A stretch of DNA of 11,031 nucleotides, from positions 216,610-227,640 of the forward strand of contig KN817584.1 of the NCBI GenBank assembly GCA_000827495.1, read 5' to 3'. This DNA is from Hypholoma sublateritium FD-334 SS-4 (taxonomy: Eukaryota > Basidiomycota > Agaricomycetes > Agaricales > Strophariaceae). A model generated the notes under the pieces. It ran no database searches, was not told the origin of the DNA, and saw only the letters and a program-made list of their open reading frames with translations. How positions within the stretch are numbered: position 1 is the first letter of the stretch; the number at the start of each line of letters is the position of its first letter. Positions 1 through 8,755 of the stretch are shown here, piece after piece. The translations under genes and the position numbers were made by a program.

Positions 1-83
1 GAAGGGCTTCGGCAGCCGAAAGCACTGATTTCGAACAAAATGGCCTGTTAATGATGGAACAATGTACAAAGCAAATTGCCCTA

Positions 84-146
84 GTTACTGATGTGACATA
101 TGTTGAGTGCCATTAGCCACCAATGCCCCTGTTACTGATGTGACAT
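84..146. repeat. Short imperfect tandem repeat (GTTACTGATGTGACAT x2)
   Basis: GTTACTGATGTGACAT occurs at 84-99 and again at 131-146. The flanks are also similar (GCCCTA/GCCCCT before it, TGTTGA after it), so the repeated unit is nearer 29 bp with a 47-bp period. It lies beyond the recognisable 3' end of the minus-strand relic. No function is evident. Confidence 0.6.
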
Positions 147-202
147 TGTTGATTGCTGATGGATGGTTATATATAGTATTGGATTGCTATCCTATGTGGC
201 AC

Positions 203-650
203 CTCCTCTTCAGAGCTAGTCATAATCCTTTCTTCGAGACCAGGAACACTTTTTAACAAAAGAAGGAATACTTTATGCTCTCAACGCTTACTGAAAAACT
301 TTGTAAACTTGGAAATGTACAGAGTAGGCACCATGAAATACTAGGTGCTAGTAGAACTTGAAATTTTCTCACTGTGCAGTAAACGCCTCTTCTGGTTCCT
401 CAGACCTCTCGCCCATTTGAATGATGCCGTTGTTAATCAGCACATGTATGTTGCAGAGGGCATGTATTGACCACCCAAAATGATGCCCGTGGTGAATGAG
501 AGGGTCTGTTGTACGACTGGATAATGAAAAGTCAATACAATACCTAAGTAAACTGCTGATCACTCACGGCTTCTTTCGGGGCCCAAGTTGCAGGGCATCT
601 GTCTGAATTTCTGCAGGACGAGCTGGAGGGTTATTCTCGTTGTTAGGCAT
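203..650 (-). pseudogene. Relic of a multicopy basidiomycete family (RHFGR/ALCN-type protein)
   Basis: I read three exons on the minus strand: 650-568 (ATG at 650-648; starts MPNNENNPPARPAE), 516-373 and 290-about 203. They are joined by GT-AG introns 567-517 (51 nt) and 372-291 (82 nt), both phase 2. Exon 2 carries DPLIHHGHHFGWSIHALCNI and then NNGIIQMGERSEEPEEAFTA. Exon 3 carries EHKVFLLLLKSVPGLEERI and then MTSSEEEV. From memory this matches a family present in many copies in mushroom genomes (consensus like HHGRHFGR..ALCN..NGI.R..E...EP.E.FT..ERREH.VF...L..VPGLEERL); I know no function, and a transposon link is inference. An in-frame TGA at 283-281 sits where the family has Arg in RREH, as a CGA-to-TGA change would give. 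The family normally continues well past EEEV; I could not follow it convincingly below 203, so the copy is truncated or decayed. The splice model is quite sure, the family name moderately so. Confidence 0.6.
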
Positions 651-1470
651 GAAGACTCCCGGGTGTGCAGTGCTAATTGGCGATGGATTAAAAAAAGAAC
701 CACAACACTACCTGAAAAGATCACGACCCTTTATACAGTGCTCTCAATGCTGAGGGCTGCAGCAAAGCTTAGGACACTCATTTCAGATGTTCACTTTGGT
801 GCTAGTAAGGCACCCGCACAAGGCGGTTGAGCTGCACTGGAGTTCAATGTTGGTGCTACTACACAATTGCAGCGTCTGAGTCCGATGTCATAGTCACAAG
901 GGCCAGCACTGCAGTGGTCAGTATGCTAAGAGAGGGTACATGCCTCAAGTTTGCCACATCATCACTCCTCTTCCTCTTCCTCCTCCTAAATGTCAGTCTC
1001 CGCTCCCTTCTTCAGCTTGGTTGCCTGCCTTTGTTGCGCATGGATATTGGAACGTGTACTAGTAAGATTTGCCACAGCAACCGCCGCTGTCACATTCAAT
1101 GTTGTGCTGATGCATTCACTTCAATATTGAACCCGGTGCCTATAGGATAATTCTGACATTGCTTCCTGCCCAAATTGCTAGCTTGGTGCTGAGACACCTC
1201 GAATCTTTAATGCACATCTAGATAGTCTGCGGCTGAGCTAAATTTTGGCATTTAAAATGCCCAGTGAAGCAAATGAATACACTTTGACACGAAATTAAAA
1301 AACCCGCCCCTTCAATGCCCTGCCAGCCCCGGATCGGCGCCCCATCCCATGTAGACACGCACCGGCCACTACGCAAACAAACATTGACACGACTACTGAA
1401 TGGCTCAGGCGAGCAATATTAGTGGAGGGATGCGAGCTGTGGCGGATGGCGACAGGCGTACCTTCAATGA
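651..1470. other. Non-coding interval, no gene supported
   Basis: About 820 bp between two minus-strand genes. It should hold the promoter of the relic at 203-650 and the 3' flank of the gene at 1471-3145. A pyrimidine tract of repeated CTCTTC/CTCCTC triplets lies near 957-990. Two degenerate, similar stretches occur at about 802-872 and 1055-1120: both start with (G)TACTAGTAAG or TGCTAGTAAG and carry TTCAATGTTG further on. They look like an old diverged duplication. Open frames here on either strand resemble no protein I know and lack splice-linked continuation. Confidence 0.5.
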
Positions 1471-3145
1471 CTAGGGGCTGTTGGGCTGCGGCATCATCTT
1501 AGAAATGGCCATTTCCCATGCCTTTTTGTCGACAATTGGGAGGCGCACTTCACGCAAAAATTCGGCTAGGAGCTTTTCCATTTCCCCCCGTGCATCCGCT
1601 GCAAGTGCTACCTTGGCGGATGCCAGCTTAGACTGCCTGGTAATGCCAGTGAACATAGTTCACGCATTAGTTGATGGGGATGCCTGGCTGTCATTCAGCC
1701 CCCCCTCCGGCGTCGCTATGCTGTCTTTGTGTGATGACCACAGGTCAATAGTTTCCATTGGTATCTTGGTTTCGTTGTCCTCGGCACCAAACACCTCATA
1801 GTTAGTGATTGGAAGATCCTTAAGGACCTTGAGGCGGGATTCCACCTGTAAAACATAGTAAGCCCATGATCACTAATGTGGCCCATATAGCCCACGGGCT
1901 TACCATGGCTGACCCGAAAGCAAATACTGCAAGTGGAATATGAGGTGGCTGGGGAGGCCTGGGCAGCTTTGGCAATTTGCTTGCTCTCTTGAGGCCATGA
2001 GCAAGGGGGTACTGCCCAAGTTCATTGAGCAGGGAGCGCGTTACTGACAATGAGCTGGCTGATTTGTGCAGGGGAATGCGGCATTGGTGAATAGACTGTT
2101 CACTTGATGACAGCTGCAGTGTATCCAGCACCGTTGCTGCAAATAGCGAGCTGCTGCCGGCCAGAGTGGTCAGGGGGTCGTCCATGTTCTGCGGCTGGTG
2201 GCCACACATCTCTAGGGTCGCGACACCCTTGATGGCAGTGATGTGAGCAACCCTGTAGACCCTCTCCTGTGCAAATTGCAGCTAATCAAAAGTTAGAAGT
2301 TGTGGCGCATTTGCGAGACAAGATATAAACTCACAAAGTGTGCGATCTGACGGGCGAAGTAGGAAGCCACTATGTGGTCCTTCACGCCATCCTTTGTGAA
2401 GTCCCATCGCTGCGCAGATCCCGGATGGACACTAACTGTTCCGGCCATGAATGCCATGAAGTCATTGGTGGAGTATTCGCCCCAAAAGCGGCAAAAAGGT
2501 GGGAATTTTGCCGTCTCCACTAATATACGGACAGCCTCCTTCTCTGTACTTCGCCAGAATTCTCCGGTGCTATAAGCAGCAGAGATGTGTTCTAGCCCGA
2601 AATCCAGGACCAGGGTCGATAGGTTCCAAAAACGGTCGACGCCGGGGGATGAGAGGGACTTTTTAAATTTCGGTCTATATACAGTGACGCGCTCGGTGCC
2701 AATCCACTTGTGTGTAATGTCTTGTTTATACCAACGGTCATGATGTATTTCAAACAAGTTACGGCCGCCCGCTGGCTGTGGGACTTGGTTAGTTCAAGGA
2801 TATTCGCAACCTGATGAGCATAGAAAAACACGAACTTCATTAAAGATGGACTCCATATTTCGTGAGGTCGGCAATGCGGGATGCAGCAGAGGAAGCGCGA
2901 CATCCTGTTGGGGGCCCGGGGTCAGTGCAACAACATTGTCAGCGCCATCCGACCCCCATCTAAAAAGCAAGGGAGCAAGGATGACGAGAATCAAGGCAAG
3001 TGAGACAGAGATAATAAATGACTGGCATCGGGACGTACTGGAGCCCTATGAGGTCCTGAGCAACCTGGCTGACCGGACCGGTCTGGGGGCTGGGGCCCCC
3101 CTCCGAAGACATATAGGGATGGAAAAGGTCGCTGGCATAAGCCAT
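1471..3145 (-). CDS. Five-exon fungal gene, uncharacterised; possible premature stop
   Basis: The minus-strand exons join in frame: 3145-3039, 2959-2836, 2775-2335, 2281-1904 and 1845-1660 (TGA) or on to 1471 (TAG). The introns are 3038-2960 (79 nt, GTACGT...TTTTAG), 2835-2776 (60), 2334-2282 (53, GTGAGT...ATTAG) and 1903-1846 (58, GTAAGC...TTACAG). The product is 411 aa to the TGA, or 474 codons to the TAG. Exon 3 holds the most ordered part (LFEIHHDRWYKQDITHKW, RFWGEYSTNDFMAFMAGT, DHIVASYFARQIAHF). Exon 4 begins LQFAQERVYRVAHITAIKG and ends in a Pro-rich tract (KLPRPPQPPHIP). The tail has a charged helix (EMEKLLAEFLREVR). I see no signal peptide, clear membrane segment or catalytic motif, and I cannot assign a family. 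The ATG at 3145 is the first in frame, but an upstream exon could exist. That every predicted intron preserves frame is good evidence the gene was functional recently. Confidence 0.72.
1660..1662 (-). other. In-frame TGA inside last exon of the 1471-3145 gene
   Basis: The codon after GCG is TGA and the same frame stays open for 62 more codons to TAG at 1473-1471. The continuation is amphipathic and protein-like (SKLASAKVALAADAR, EMEKLLAEFLREVR). A CGA-to-TGA transition would explain it. The alternative, a GT-AG intron removing the TGA (GTGAACTATG...TTACCAG), would be only 27 nt, too short for normal fungal splicing, although it would keep frame. It may also be the genuine stop. Confidence 0.5.
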
Positions 3146-4337
3146 GATGGCTCTAGAGGATGGGGGCCAATATCCACGGAAAGCCGTCTATTATGTAGCC
3201 AGAAATTCCAGTACGAGGCATGACGGCAGGTAGACTAACAAATACAACGGCGACTCTCACAACATTAATACAACACCAATCCATCGTTTCAATTATTCCT
3301 AGTTGAATCCCATCTTCAGAAAAGACATTCCCTGCGGAAGACATTCGGGCTTCTTCGAGATAGCAAGGTCCATCCAACCGTTTCAAAGTGCATGATAGCA
3401 AAAAAATTCTTCAAACCAATCCTGAAAGACACGGGTAAGGTTGCAGCCCACAGCCTGATAAAAAAAATGCCAATGCTTATGATCAAGAAGGATTCCAATC
3501 CTCCATTTGGACAATCCCCAGTTGCACGCCGCAGCAGTTATTTGGTGATAAAACACACAACCGTGTCATTTCTTGAAAAGTGTCAGGCTCTATGCAAAGT
3601 TTTTGGGGCAACTTTGAGTGACACCACACAAGCATCTTGATTGTCCTGACAGGGATATGATTGCAGGAAACACAGCTGCAGCCCGGATCCCGAAACCAGC
3701 TCCCAGGAGATTCGAAACCCATGAGGAGAAATTCGTTGAACAGTTATTTCTCGAGAAGTAAATAAAGAATGGCATGCAAGGGGTACGATTGCAGATGCAA
3801 TACATCCAGGTTTTGACAACAATAGACATGCTTTGAATGGCGCGTAGAATTTGGCAACACAATAATTCTTCTTGCAAGTCCCGCGGAAATGGAAGGCCGA
3901 TCAACTAGATGATTCTAGACGTGGAATTTGACAGATGGAATAGGCAGGATAACCATCCAGTGAGTAAATGATGCCGATTACACTGATATAGTGATTTATG
4001 CTGCTCAAAAGCGCAGTGCTCTACTCAAAATTGGTAACTCCTACGTGATAGAACACCTGCAACGAAGGTGGAGGCAGGGGCATTGACGGGCGAAGAACCG
4101 GCCAGCAAACGGCACAGGAAAATGACAAGAACAGGGGGGAAGGCGACAGGCCAAAGCAAACTGTGATGTTACGGTACATTGCCAGGTCAAAATATTGATT
4201 AGATTTGGCATGAGAAACTGGGCAAAGTGACTCAAAGGATGGTATGAGTGCATGGGGCAATGGAACTAATACAATGGGACCAGCCATGTGTGCCACTGAA
4301 TTTCAGCAATGTAACGGATAACCCAATACATGCGACC
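3146..4337. other. Interval without a supported gene
   Basis: This holds the upstream region of the minus-strand gene starting at 3145 and about 1 kb more. Small open frames occur on both strands (for example 3392-3640 plus, 3583-3822 minus, 4021-4296 minus). None resembles a family I know, and none links to a neighbour through a convincing splice pair. The 4021-4296 minus frame is hydrophobic and Pro/Ser-rich but overlaps other open frames equally. I found no repeat or RNA gene. Confidence 0.4.
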
Positions 4338-4894
4338 CTAGAAAACAAAGAATACAATCTGTTGACACAATATCTCATTAGTAAGAATGCTTGATGTTGT
4401 ATGCTGAAAAACAAACTGGTTTGAGGCAGGATGCCACTTCCCACTATGACTGTTTGCTGCTAACAGCAGTGGAGGGAGGATATGACTTGGATATGGAGCC
4501 ACGTGGTTGAGCACTGCCAGCACAACTGAGGATTCTGCCCATAGATTCCATATGAAGTCGCAATGGGCCGCCGCCGCTGTGGGGGGCATGGCCGAATTTC
4601 GATATCAGTATGGAGCGAATCAGGCCCCAGAGTCAGCTAAAAAAAGCACAATAGTCAAGCAGTAGGGAGTTTGAAAGTTGCCCAGATGAATTCAACTTGA
4701 GGCGGGTAGCAGACGGGTTTGGTCGCAGTGATCGTTATGGTCGACTGCGCATCAACCTGAAGCCACCAAATCATGATAAAGAAGTTTGCAACCAGCATAT
4801 TTACACTCTGCATTAACTCCGCCCTAACGCGTGGGCCGTCGCCTCCGTGGCTACTCTGAGTCAACTTCAAGTTCAAGTTCTCACCAAATTCCAA
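4338..4894 (-). other. Two weak minus-strand ORFs, possible gene remnant
   Basis: A 79-codon frame (4894-4655) starts MEFGENLNLKLTQS and has one hydrophobic stretch (VNMLVANFFIMIWWLQV) that could be a membrane segment. An 83-codon frame follows at 4589-4338 (MPPTAAAAHCDFIWNLW). A TTTTTAG acceptor-like site lies between them, but I could not join them cleanly. They lie downstream of, and in the same orientation as, the 5017-6474 gene. I recognise no family, and they may be chance frames. Confidence 0.2.
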
Positions 4895-5016
4895 GTCGAT
4901 ATTTTTTTCACGTTTGGGCCAAATAAATACAGATGAAGGTCTCTGTCACAGAATGGCTACATAGAATAATTACATGAATGTAAACAAACGACAATAAATA
5001 ATGTAGGGCCAGCTAC

Positions 5017-6474
5017 TCAGGCAAAAAAATGAGCCAAATGGTTTTCCCTCAACAACAAAGGGTCTTTGATAAAAGCGGACGCCACGGCCTGAAAAATCTC
5101 ACCAATTGCCTCCATTAAAATATCCAATTTCATGAACAAAATTTGGTATCTCTGTGATAATGACAGCCTGTATGATGAAGATGTCAATCGATACTGGTCA
5201 AGACCAGCAAAGTTGATGCCAATTTCCCTCCCAAAATCTTCATTTTCGATAAAGCCAATGGCTTCATCTATTGAGGTTATGGCGGCCCTATCGTTATCGT
5301 AGCGAGTCAAAAAACNGGACAGCTGGCTGAGGCAGAATCCGATATCAGCCAGAATGATGGCCTGCCTTGCCTCAAGAGCATTTTTGGAGTCAATGAGGGC
5401 AATATATGATGCCTCTAATTCCTCCTGGGATTGATTGGGCCGCAGATTTTATTTAGCCAAGCCTTAACGTCAGAATGCTTCACAGCGTTGAATAACGAAT
5501 GACCCCACCTTGGGCATGAGGGAACTTTGAGCGGTAAGGAAGCCCCTCATGGCCTCATCACCAATGGCTTGGACTTGGGATATGATATCGGCGGCGGCTC
5601 TTGTGGCGGCTGCAGAATCCCTTGTGGAGAGGCCTCGAGGCACCAAGTCGGGTGGCAAGGCTGCCCCTTTGAGGGCTCCGAGGAAGAGGCCTGCAGTGCC
5701 GCCCCCATGCTTGATGGTAGGATCCAGACAGAGCAGGGTAGAATCCGATTGGAACAGCAGCAGCGGCTCTGCAGGTGGCTGGGGAGATTGTGCCCGAGAG
5801 CATGGGCCTGAGTGGGTGGGACTGGTGAGGACGGGGTGCAACGGAATGCCCTCCAACACAGGTGTTAGAGAATCGGGGTGCTTGGAGAAGCTGATAAGTT
5901 TACCGGGGAAATTGAATGGGCTTGAGTGGGCACTTAAGGAGGTTGAGTCGGTGGATACCCTAGCACACAAGGTGGGCGAGGAGTTGGTGGGAGAAGCAGT
6001 GGCACTTCCCAGGCCGGTCGGCATAAAAAATAATAAGTGATTGACTGGGCTTAACGTTGACAATGTAGGACTTCCATCCCAGTGACCGCTTGATGTTCCA
6101 AGGGGCCTCATGGTCTCGAGGCCGAGGGGGGATGAACACTGAAAATGGGATGATGCAGTGTCTCCCACTGCTCGTACCAATGAACTCAGTAGATGGGGCT
6201 TGTCTTGAACATGGGCTGAGATCACATCGTCTGCTGATAGGTTGACGTCTGGGCCAACACATTCAGCGTCATGATTGTTGGTGGTCAGAAACAAACCTGA
6301 GGATGGAATGCGCATTGTCTGGTGCTGAAGGATGGTACCCGGGGTGTAGTGGTCAAGGAGTGGGGATAGGTAGCTCCCCAAGCTGAATGAAGCTGATAGA
6401 TTCGTGAATGATGATCTATGATGTGCCACACTCGCTGACAGTGTGGTCCGAGAATCCAGATCCGTGCAACTTGA
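5017..6474 (-). CDS. Two-exon uncharacterised protein, Ser/Pro-rich N-part, helical C-part; 5' end unresolved
   Basis: Exon 1 is open from 6474 to 5509. Exon 2 is 5424-5017, ending in TGA. The intron 5508-5425 (84 nt, GTGGGG...TCCCAG) is phase 0 and restores one frame across stops at 5472-5470 and in the AAATAA stretch. The N-terminal ~230 residues are low in structure, rich in Ser, Thr, Pro and Leu (LSAHSSPFNFPGKLISF, RAQSPQPPAEPLLLF). From about SAAATRAAADIISQVQAIGD onward the protein becomes helical: EELEASYIALIDSKNALEAR and later RLSLSQRYQILFMKLDILME. No domain is recognised. There is no convincing ATG at the 5' end: the frame is closed by TGA at 6477-6475, the first in-frame ATG is about 6315, and an upstream exon or frameshift is likely. 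An N at 5316 leaves one codon (NGT) undefined. An open frame this long with a matching splice join supports a real gene. Confidence 0.62.
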
Positions 6475-6503
6475 TCACTGCGTTGAACTTGATCACTGTG
6501 CAA
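6466..6503. repeat. 18-bp tandem duplication at the 5' end of the 5017-6474 gene
   Basis: AACTTGATCACTG occurs at 6468-6480 and again at 6486-6498, an exact 13-bp match with an 18-bp period and similar flanks. The duplication adds six codons in whichever frame is used. It lies where the 5' end of the minus-strand gene becomes ambiguous: ATG at 6521-6519 opens a different frame through the repeat. Confidence 0.6.
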
Positions 6504-6929
6504 CCGGAATAATTCTGACATGGTAAGTCCACTTACCCATCACTTACTGGGCTTTTGTTTCTACTTTCTATTTCCGAATTCATATCTCATGTCTGTGATA
6601 GCAGGCTTCAAGTTTACAGGGCCACAACTACTGATTTCGGATATCCTACCACAATGGACTCAACTTCATCAATCCCTAGTACTAGTAGTAGGAGACAACT
6701 ACGAGTGTGATGATCCAAAAACATGGGAGAGCTAATGAAACCATGCGCCAACCATCTACGGGCTGCCGTCTTGTTATCATGTCGCCTCACTGATTATTCC
6801 TAGATATGTAATCGAATTGCAACTGCGCTGGGCAGGGGATTACAAAGTCCCTTGACCATCGTCTTCTGCCCGTCGTCGATTTTGAGGAACTTTAGTCCAT
6901 CGTCCCCCTGACATCTGTAATGCCGACGT
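6504..6929. other. Interval without a supported gene
   Basis: This is the upstream flank of the 5017-6474 gene. A plus-strand open frame at 6520-6735 has a hydrophobic start (LLGFCFYFLFPNS) but no similarity I recognise and no splice partner. Nothing else stands out. Confidence 0.35.
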
Positions 6930-7359
6930 TTATTGCCGGAAAACTGCCGCACTTGTGTTTTTAGCTGCTTGTCGCTGAATGCAGTTGCTTGCCCAGCACT
7001 TGTTGAAAGGTGGATCACAGGGCCTCCCGGACGCGACTGCATACACACGGCCGTCGGGCCCCACAAATGGGCTACAGGCACTGCGTGGGCTGTTGATGAG
7101 CATATGGGGCAAACCGTTATGGACCTACAATCCATTCATTGGAGATGTGGTCATATTCATCTTCTATGAGCGGGCATATTTCCACTGGCAGGCCGTCCTT
7201 CATTTACTCGCGATTCAGCCTTGCATAGCTGCAGGAGGTTGAAGGAAGGCGCGCAATCCAGGCATTTATCAATGGGCGCTGCAGGGTGAACGTGGCGCTT
7301 GGGGGACTGAAGAAGCCCGGGGGTCGCAAAGGCATCGATTTGTGTTCCCAGAGGAGGGG
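6930..7359 (-). pseudogene. Degraded protein-like segments, family unknown
   Basis: On the minus strand 7359-7117 reads as one frame interrupted only by TAA at 7206-7204. It contains PPGFFSPPSATFTLQRPLIN, then WIARLPSTSCSYARLNRE, the stop, and MKDGLPVEICPLIEDEYDHI followed by SNEWIVGP. Further on, in another frame (7112-6930), comes SPFVGPDGRVYAVASGRPC. The order (acidic ICPLIEDEYD, then NEWIVGP, then FVGPDGRVY) is protein-like and suggests one decayed gene with a frameshift or intron near 7115. CAA-to-TAA would explain the stop. No family assigned. Confidence 0.3.
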
Positions 7360-7680
7360 TCATGGCGTCAGCACAGCACGGTCATGCAGAGGTGAGGCAC
7401 TGCTCCCCCAGTACGCGTCCGGGGTGCGCTTCTTCATTCAAAGCCCCAGACTGATTTCGCATAACGAAGCGCTTCGCGGAGCGTCTGGGATGGCAGCGAG
7501 GCATTTGAGGCGGGGGCGAGCCTACCATTGGCTTGGAATTAGGCCCCTGAGCCATGCAAGGCTCCATGCATGGACTGATGGGCGGAGATGTGTAGCTTGG
7601 GCGGGGTGCAGCCACAGTGTGGGCATGGTGGGGATAGAAAGGGTTCGCTTTTGTTACAATTGTTACAATTTTAAATCTAG
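7360..7680. other. Unassigned DNA directly 5' of the PCF11 relic
   Basis: Open frames cross this stretch on both strands (7286-7834 plus; 7382-7867 minus, with Pro-rich SPPISPCMEPC). Both run out of frame through PCF11-like sequence after 7681, so neither is a gene as drawn. I looked on the plus strand for the missing N-terminal half of the CTD-interacting domain and did not find it. The stretch ends in a splice-acceptor-like TCTAG at 7676-7680. Confidence 0.4.
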
Positions 7681-8128
7681 CTATGTCAATTACAACTGCC
7701 CGCCTTCTATCTACTGTATGCAATATCAAAAAATATGTACAAGCCTCACGCATGTCATTTTTTTTCATCTTTTGTTGGCTCCCTTTTTCTCGAAACCTAC
7801 CCTGTTGTCGATGACAATACCCATGGCAAAATAGAAGAAATGCTCCTAACTTAGCGGACAGGTTCATCTGCTAGAAAAGAGCTCTTTGACATTCCGCAAC
7901 AGATAGCCGTAGAGAGAGGAGTATGGGGTGCAGGTGCTACGAGTGCAGCGAGTATCTCAATTCTGATTCATGTTCAATGCCTCATGATATCCACAGGCCA
8001 GTAATAGTTTCTACTCTGGCACCAGCATGATCAGGAAATCTCAGGTTCTGAGTGAATTGCAACTCACTCTCGGTCAAAAAGAGCGCCCCCTACAGGCCAA
8101 CCCATACGACATGGTATTGCAAACTCAT
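7681..8128 (+). pseudogene. PCF11: PCF11 relic, part 1: C-terminal half of CID and linker (plus strand)
   Basis: Pcf11 is a subunit of the cleavage and polyadenylation factor IA; its CID binds the phosphorylated RNA polymerase II C-terminal domain. The frame beginning at 7681 gives LPAFYLLYAISKNMYKPHA, SLFLETYPVVDD, KIEEMLLT, RTGSSARKELF and QQIAVERGVWG. These match, in order, the second half of fungal Pcf11 CIDs and the segment just after it. TAG at 7852-7854 replaces the Trp of the LLTWR motif (TGG-to-TAG). A second exon from 7997 (acceptor CCACAG) gives KSQVLSELQLTLGQKER and then LQANPYDMVLQTH. The donor is unclear: candidates at 7934, 7943 and 7952 are all out of phase with 7997, implying an indel. 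The first half of the CID is not found upstream, so the copy is 5'-truncated. At 8128 the plus-strand PCF11 sequence stops and continues on the other strand. Confidence 0.85.
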
Positions 8129-8600
8129 ATATTCCCGAATAACTGCATCACTGGAGTCCGACGATTTTGGAATGTCTACACTCATCGCCGCCTCCTTAGA
8201 TATGGCACCTGCACCTGTGGGAGTTGCAGTCACTGAAACAACACCTGCTTTGAAGAGGGTCGAAAGGAGATTGGCAAAATGATCAGCTTGCAGCTTGACT
8301 TGCGGCTTGACCGGTTCTATTATGGGAGGTTTGACGTCAAGAGAATGAATGGCAGTCTCCTCAACTTTGACTGGGGGTGAAGGTCAAGCAACATATTGAA
8401 TTTGAGGAGGGAACGGTGGCTGAGGGTGGGGTTGAGGATGCCAATTCGAGGTAGGCACAGGTGCTGGAGACTGAGGCGCAAGTTGAGGTACAGGCTGATG
8501 GGTGGTACTTTTGATCATGTTCCGCAGTTGAGTGGGAATCTGCTATTGAGATACTCCTGCTTCGACATGTAATCGTAACTGTTGGGGATGGTGAGTTGCA
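8117..8600. repeat. Short inverted repeat flanking the inverted PCF11 block
   Basis: TTGCAAACTCAT at 8117-8128 is a near inverted match of GTGAGTTGCAT at 8591-8601 (one extra base and one substitution in about 11). The two copies sit at the edges of the inverted coding segment. Such microhomology is the expected footprint of a small inversion, though arms this short could also be chance. Confidence 0.5.
8129..8596 (-). pseudogene. PCF11: PCF11 relic, part 2: internal segment in inverted orientation
   Basis: Read on the minus strand from 8596 to 8129, one frame gives QQLRLHVEAGVSQ, stop, QIPTQLRNMI, a Pro/Gln-rich stretch (PQPHPQPPFPPQIQYVA), stop, then KVEETAIHSLDVKPP. It continues with ADHFANLLSTLFKAGVVSV, TATPTGAGAISKEA and VIREY. 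LLSTL.KAGVVS followed by TPTGAGA is characteristic of the middle part of mushroom Pcf11, and it lies between the part encoded before 8128 and the part encoded after 8640. The two in-frame stops are TAG at 8545-8543 (within a CAA-x-CAG glutamine run) and TGA at 8386-8384; both fit C-to-T changes. The segment reads in the wrong orientation relative to both neighbours, so no transcript from either strand could encode the whole protein. Confidence 0.85.
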
Positions 8601-8639
8601 TATTATAGAACACTTGAAACGATGACTTGCCTGGTGCAG
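8591..8639 (+). other. Intron-like sequence at the right inversion breakpoint
   Basis: GTGAGT at 8591-8596 and GTGCAG at 8634-8639 bound a 49-nt potential intron directly upstream of the 8640 exon. If the 8129-8596 block is flipped back, the segment ending IREY would lie against this donor and the intron would link it to YRNIISS, as the family expects. In the present orientation the sequence just before the donor is antisense PCF11, so the intron has lost its 5' exon. Confidence 0.5.
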
Positions 8640-8701
8640 AATGGTTATAGAAATATTATCTCATCGGAAACGATCAATCTAAATTATCTTGATTCTGTCA
8701 G

Positions 8702-8755
8702 GTATGTGATAGGTTTGAAGTGAACGCATGAATGAGAAACTCAAGTTTGTAACAG
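8702..8755 (+). other. Intron in PCF11 C-terminal part
   Basis: GTATGT...AACAG, 54 nt, phase 2. Joining 8701 to 8756 links the segment ending LNYLDSV to the segment starting SSHIVELLYD through an AGA codon. That matches the expected Pcf11 order. Confidence 0.8.

Noticed and set aside
588..1150. Two plus-strand open frames (588-830 and 827-1150)
   Set aside because: The first is antisense to the ATG exon of the minus-strand relic at its start. Neither shows recognisable protein character nor splice partners.
5527..6040. Plus-strand open frames of 94 and 163 codons
   Set aside because: They are antisense to the long minus-strand exon 5509-6474, whose frame is longer and has a consistent splice join. 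The plus frames look like GC-driven shadows.
7286..7834. 182-codon plus-strand open frame
   Set aside because: It runs through the PCF11 CID coding region in the wrong frame and resembles no protein in its first part.
7382..7867. 161-codon minus-strand open frame
   Set aside because: Its 5' half is antisense to clear PCF11 CID sequence. The Pro-rich 3' half alone is not enough to call a gene.
8027..8282. Plus-strand open frames across 8129-8282
   Set aside because: PCF11 sequence ends at 8128 on this strand; beyond it the frames are antisense to the inverted LLSTLFKAGVVSV segment.
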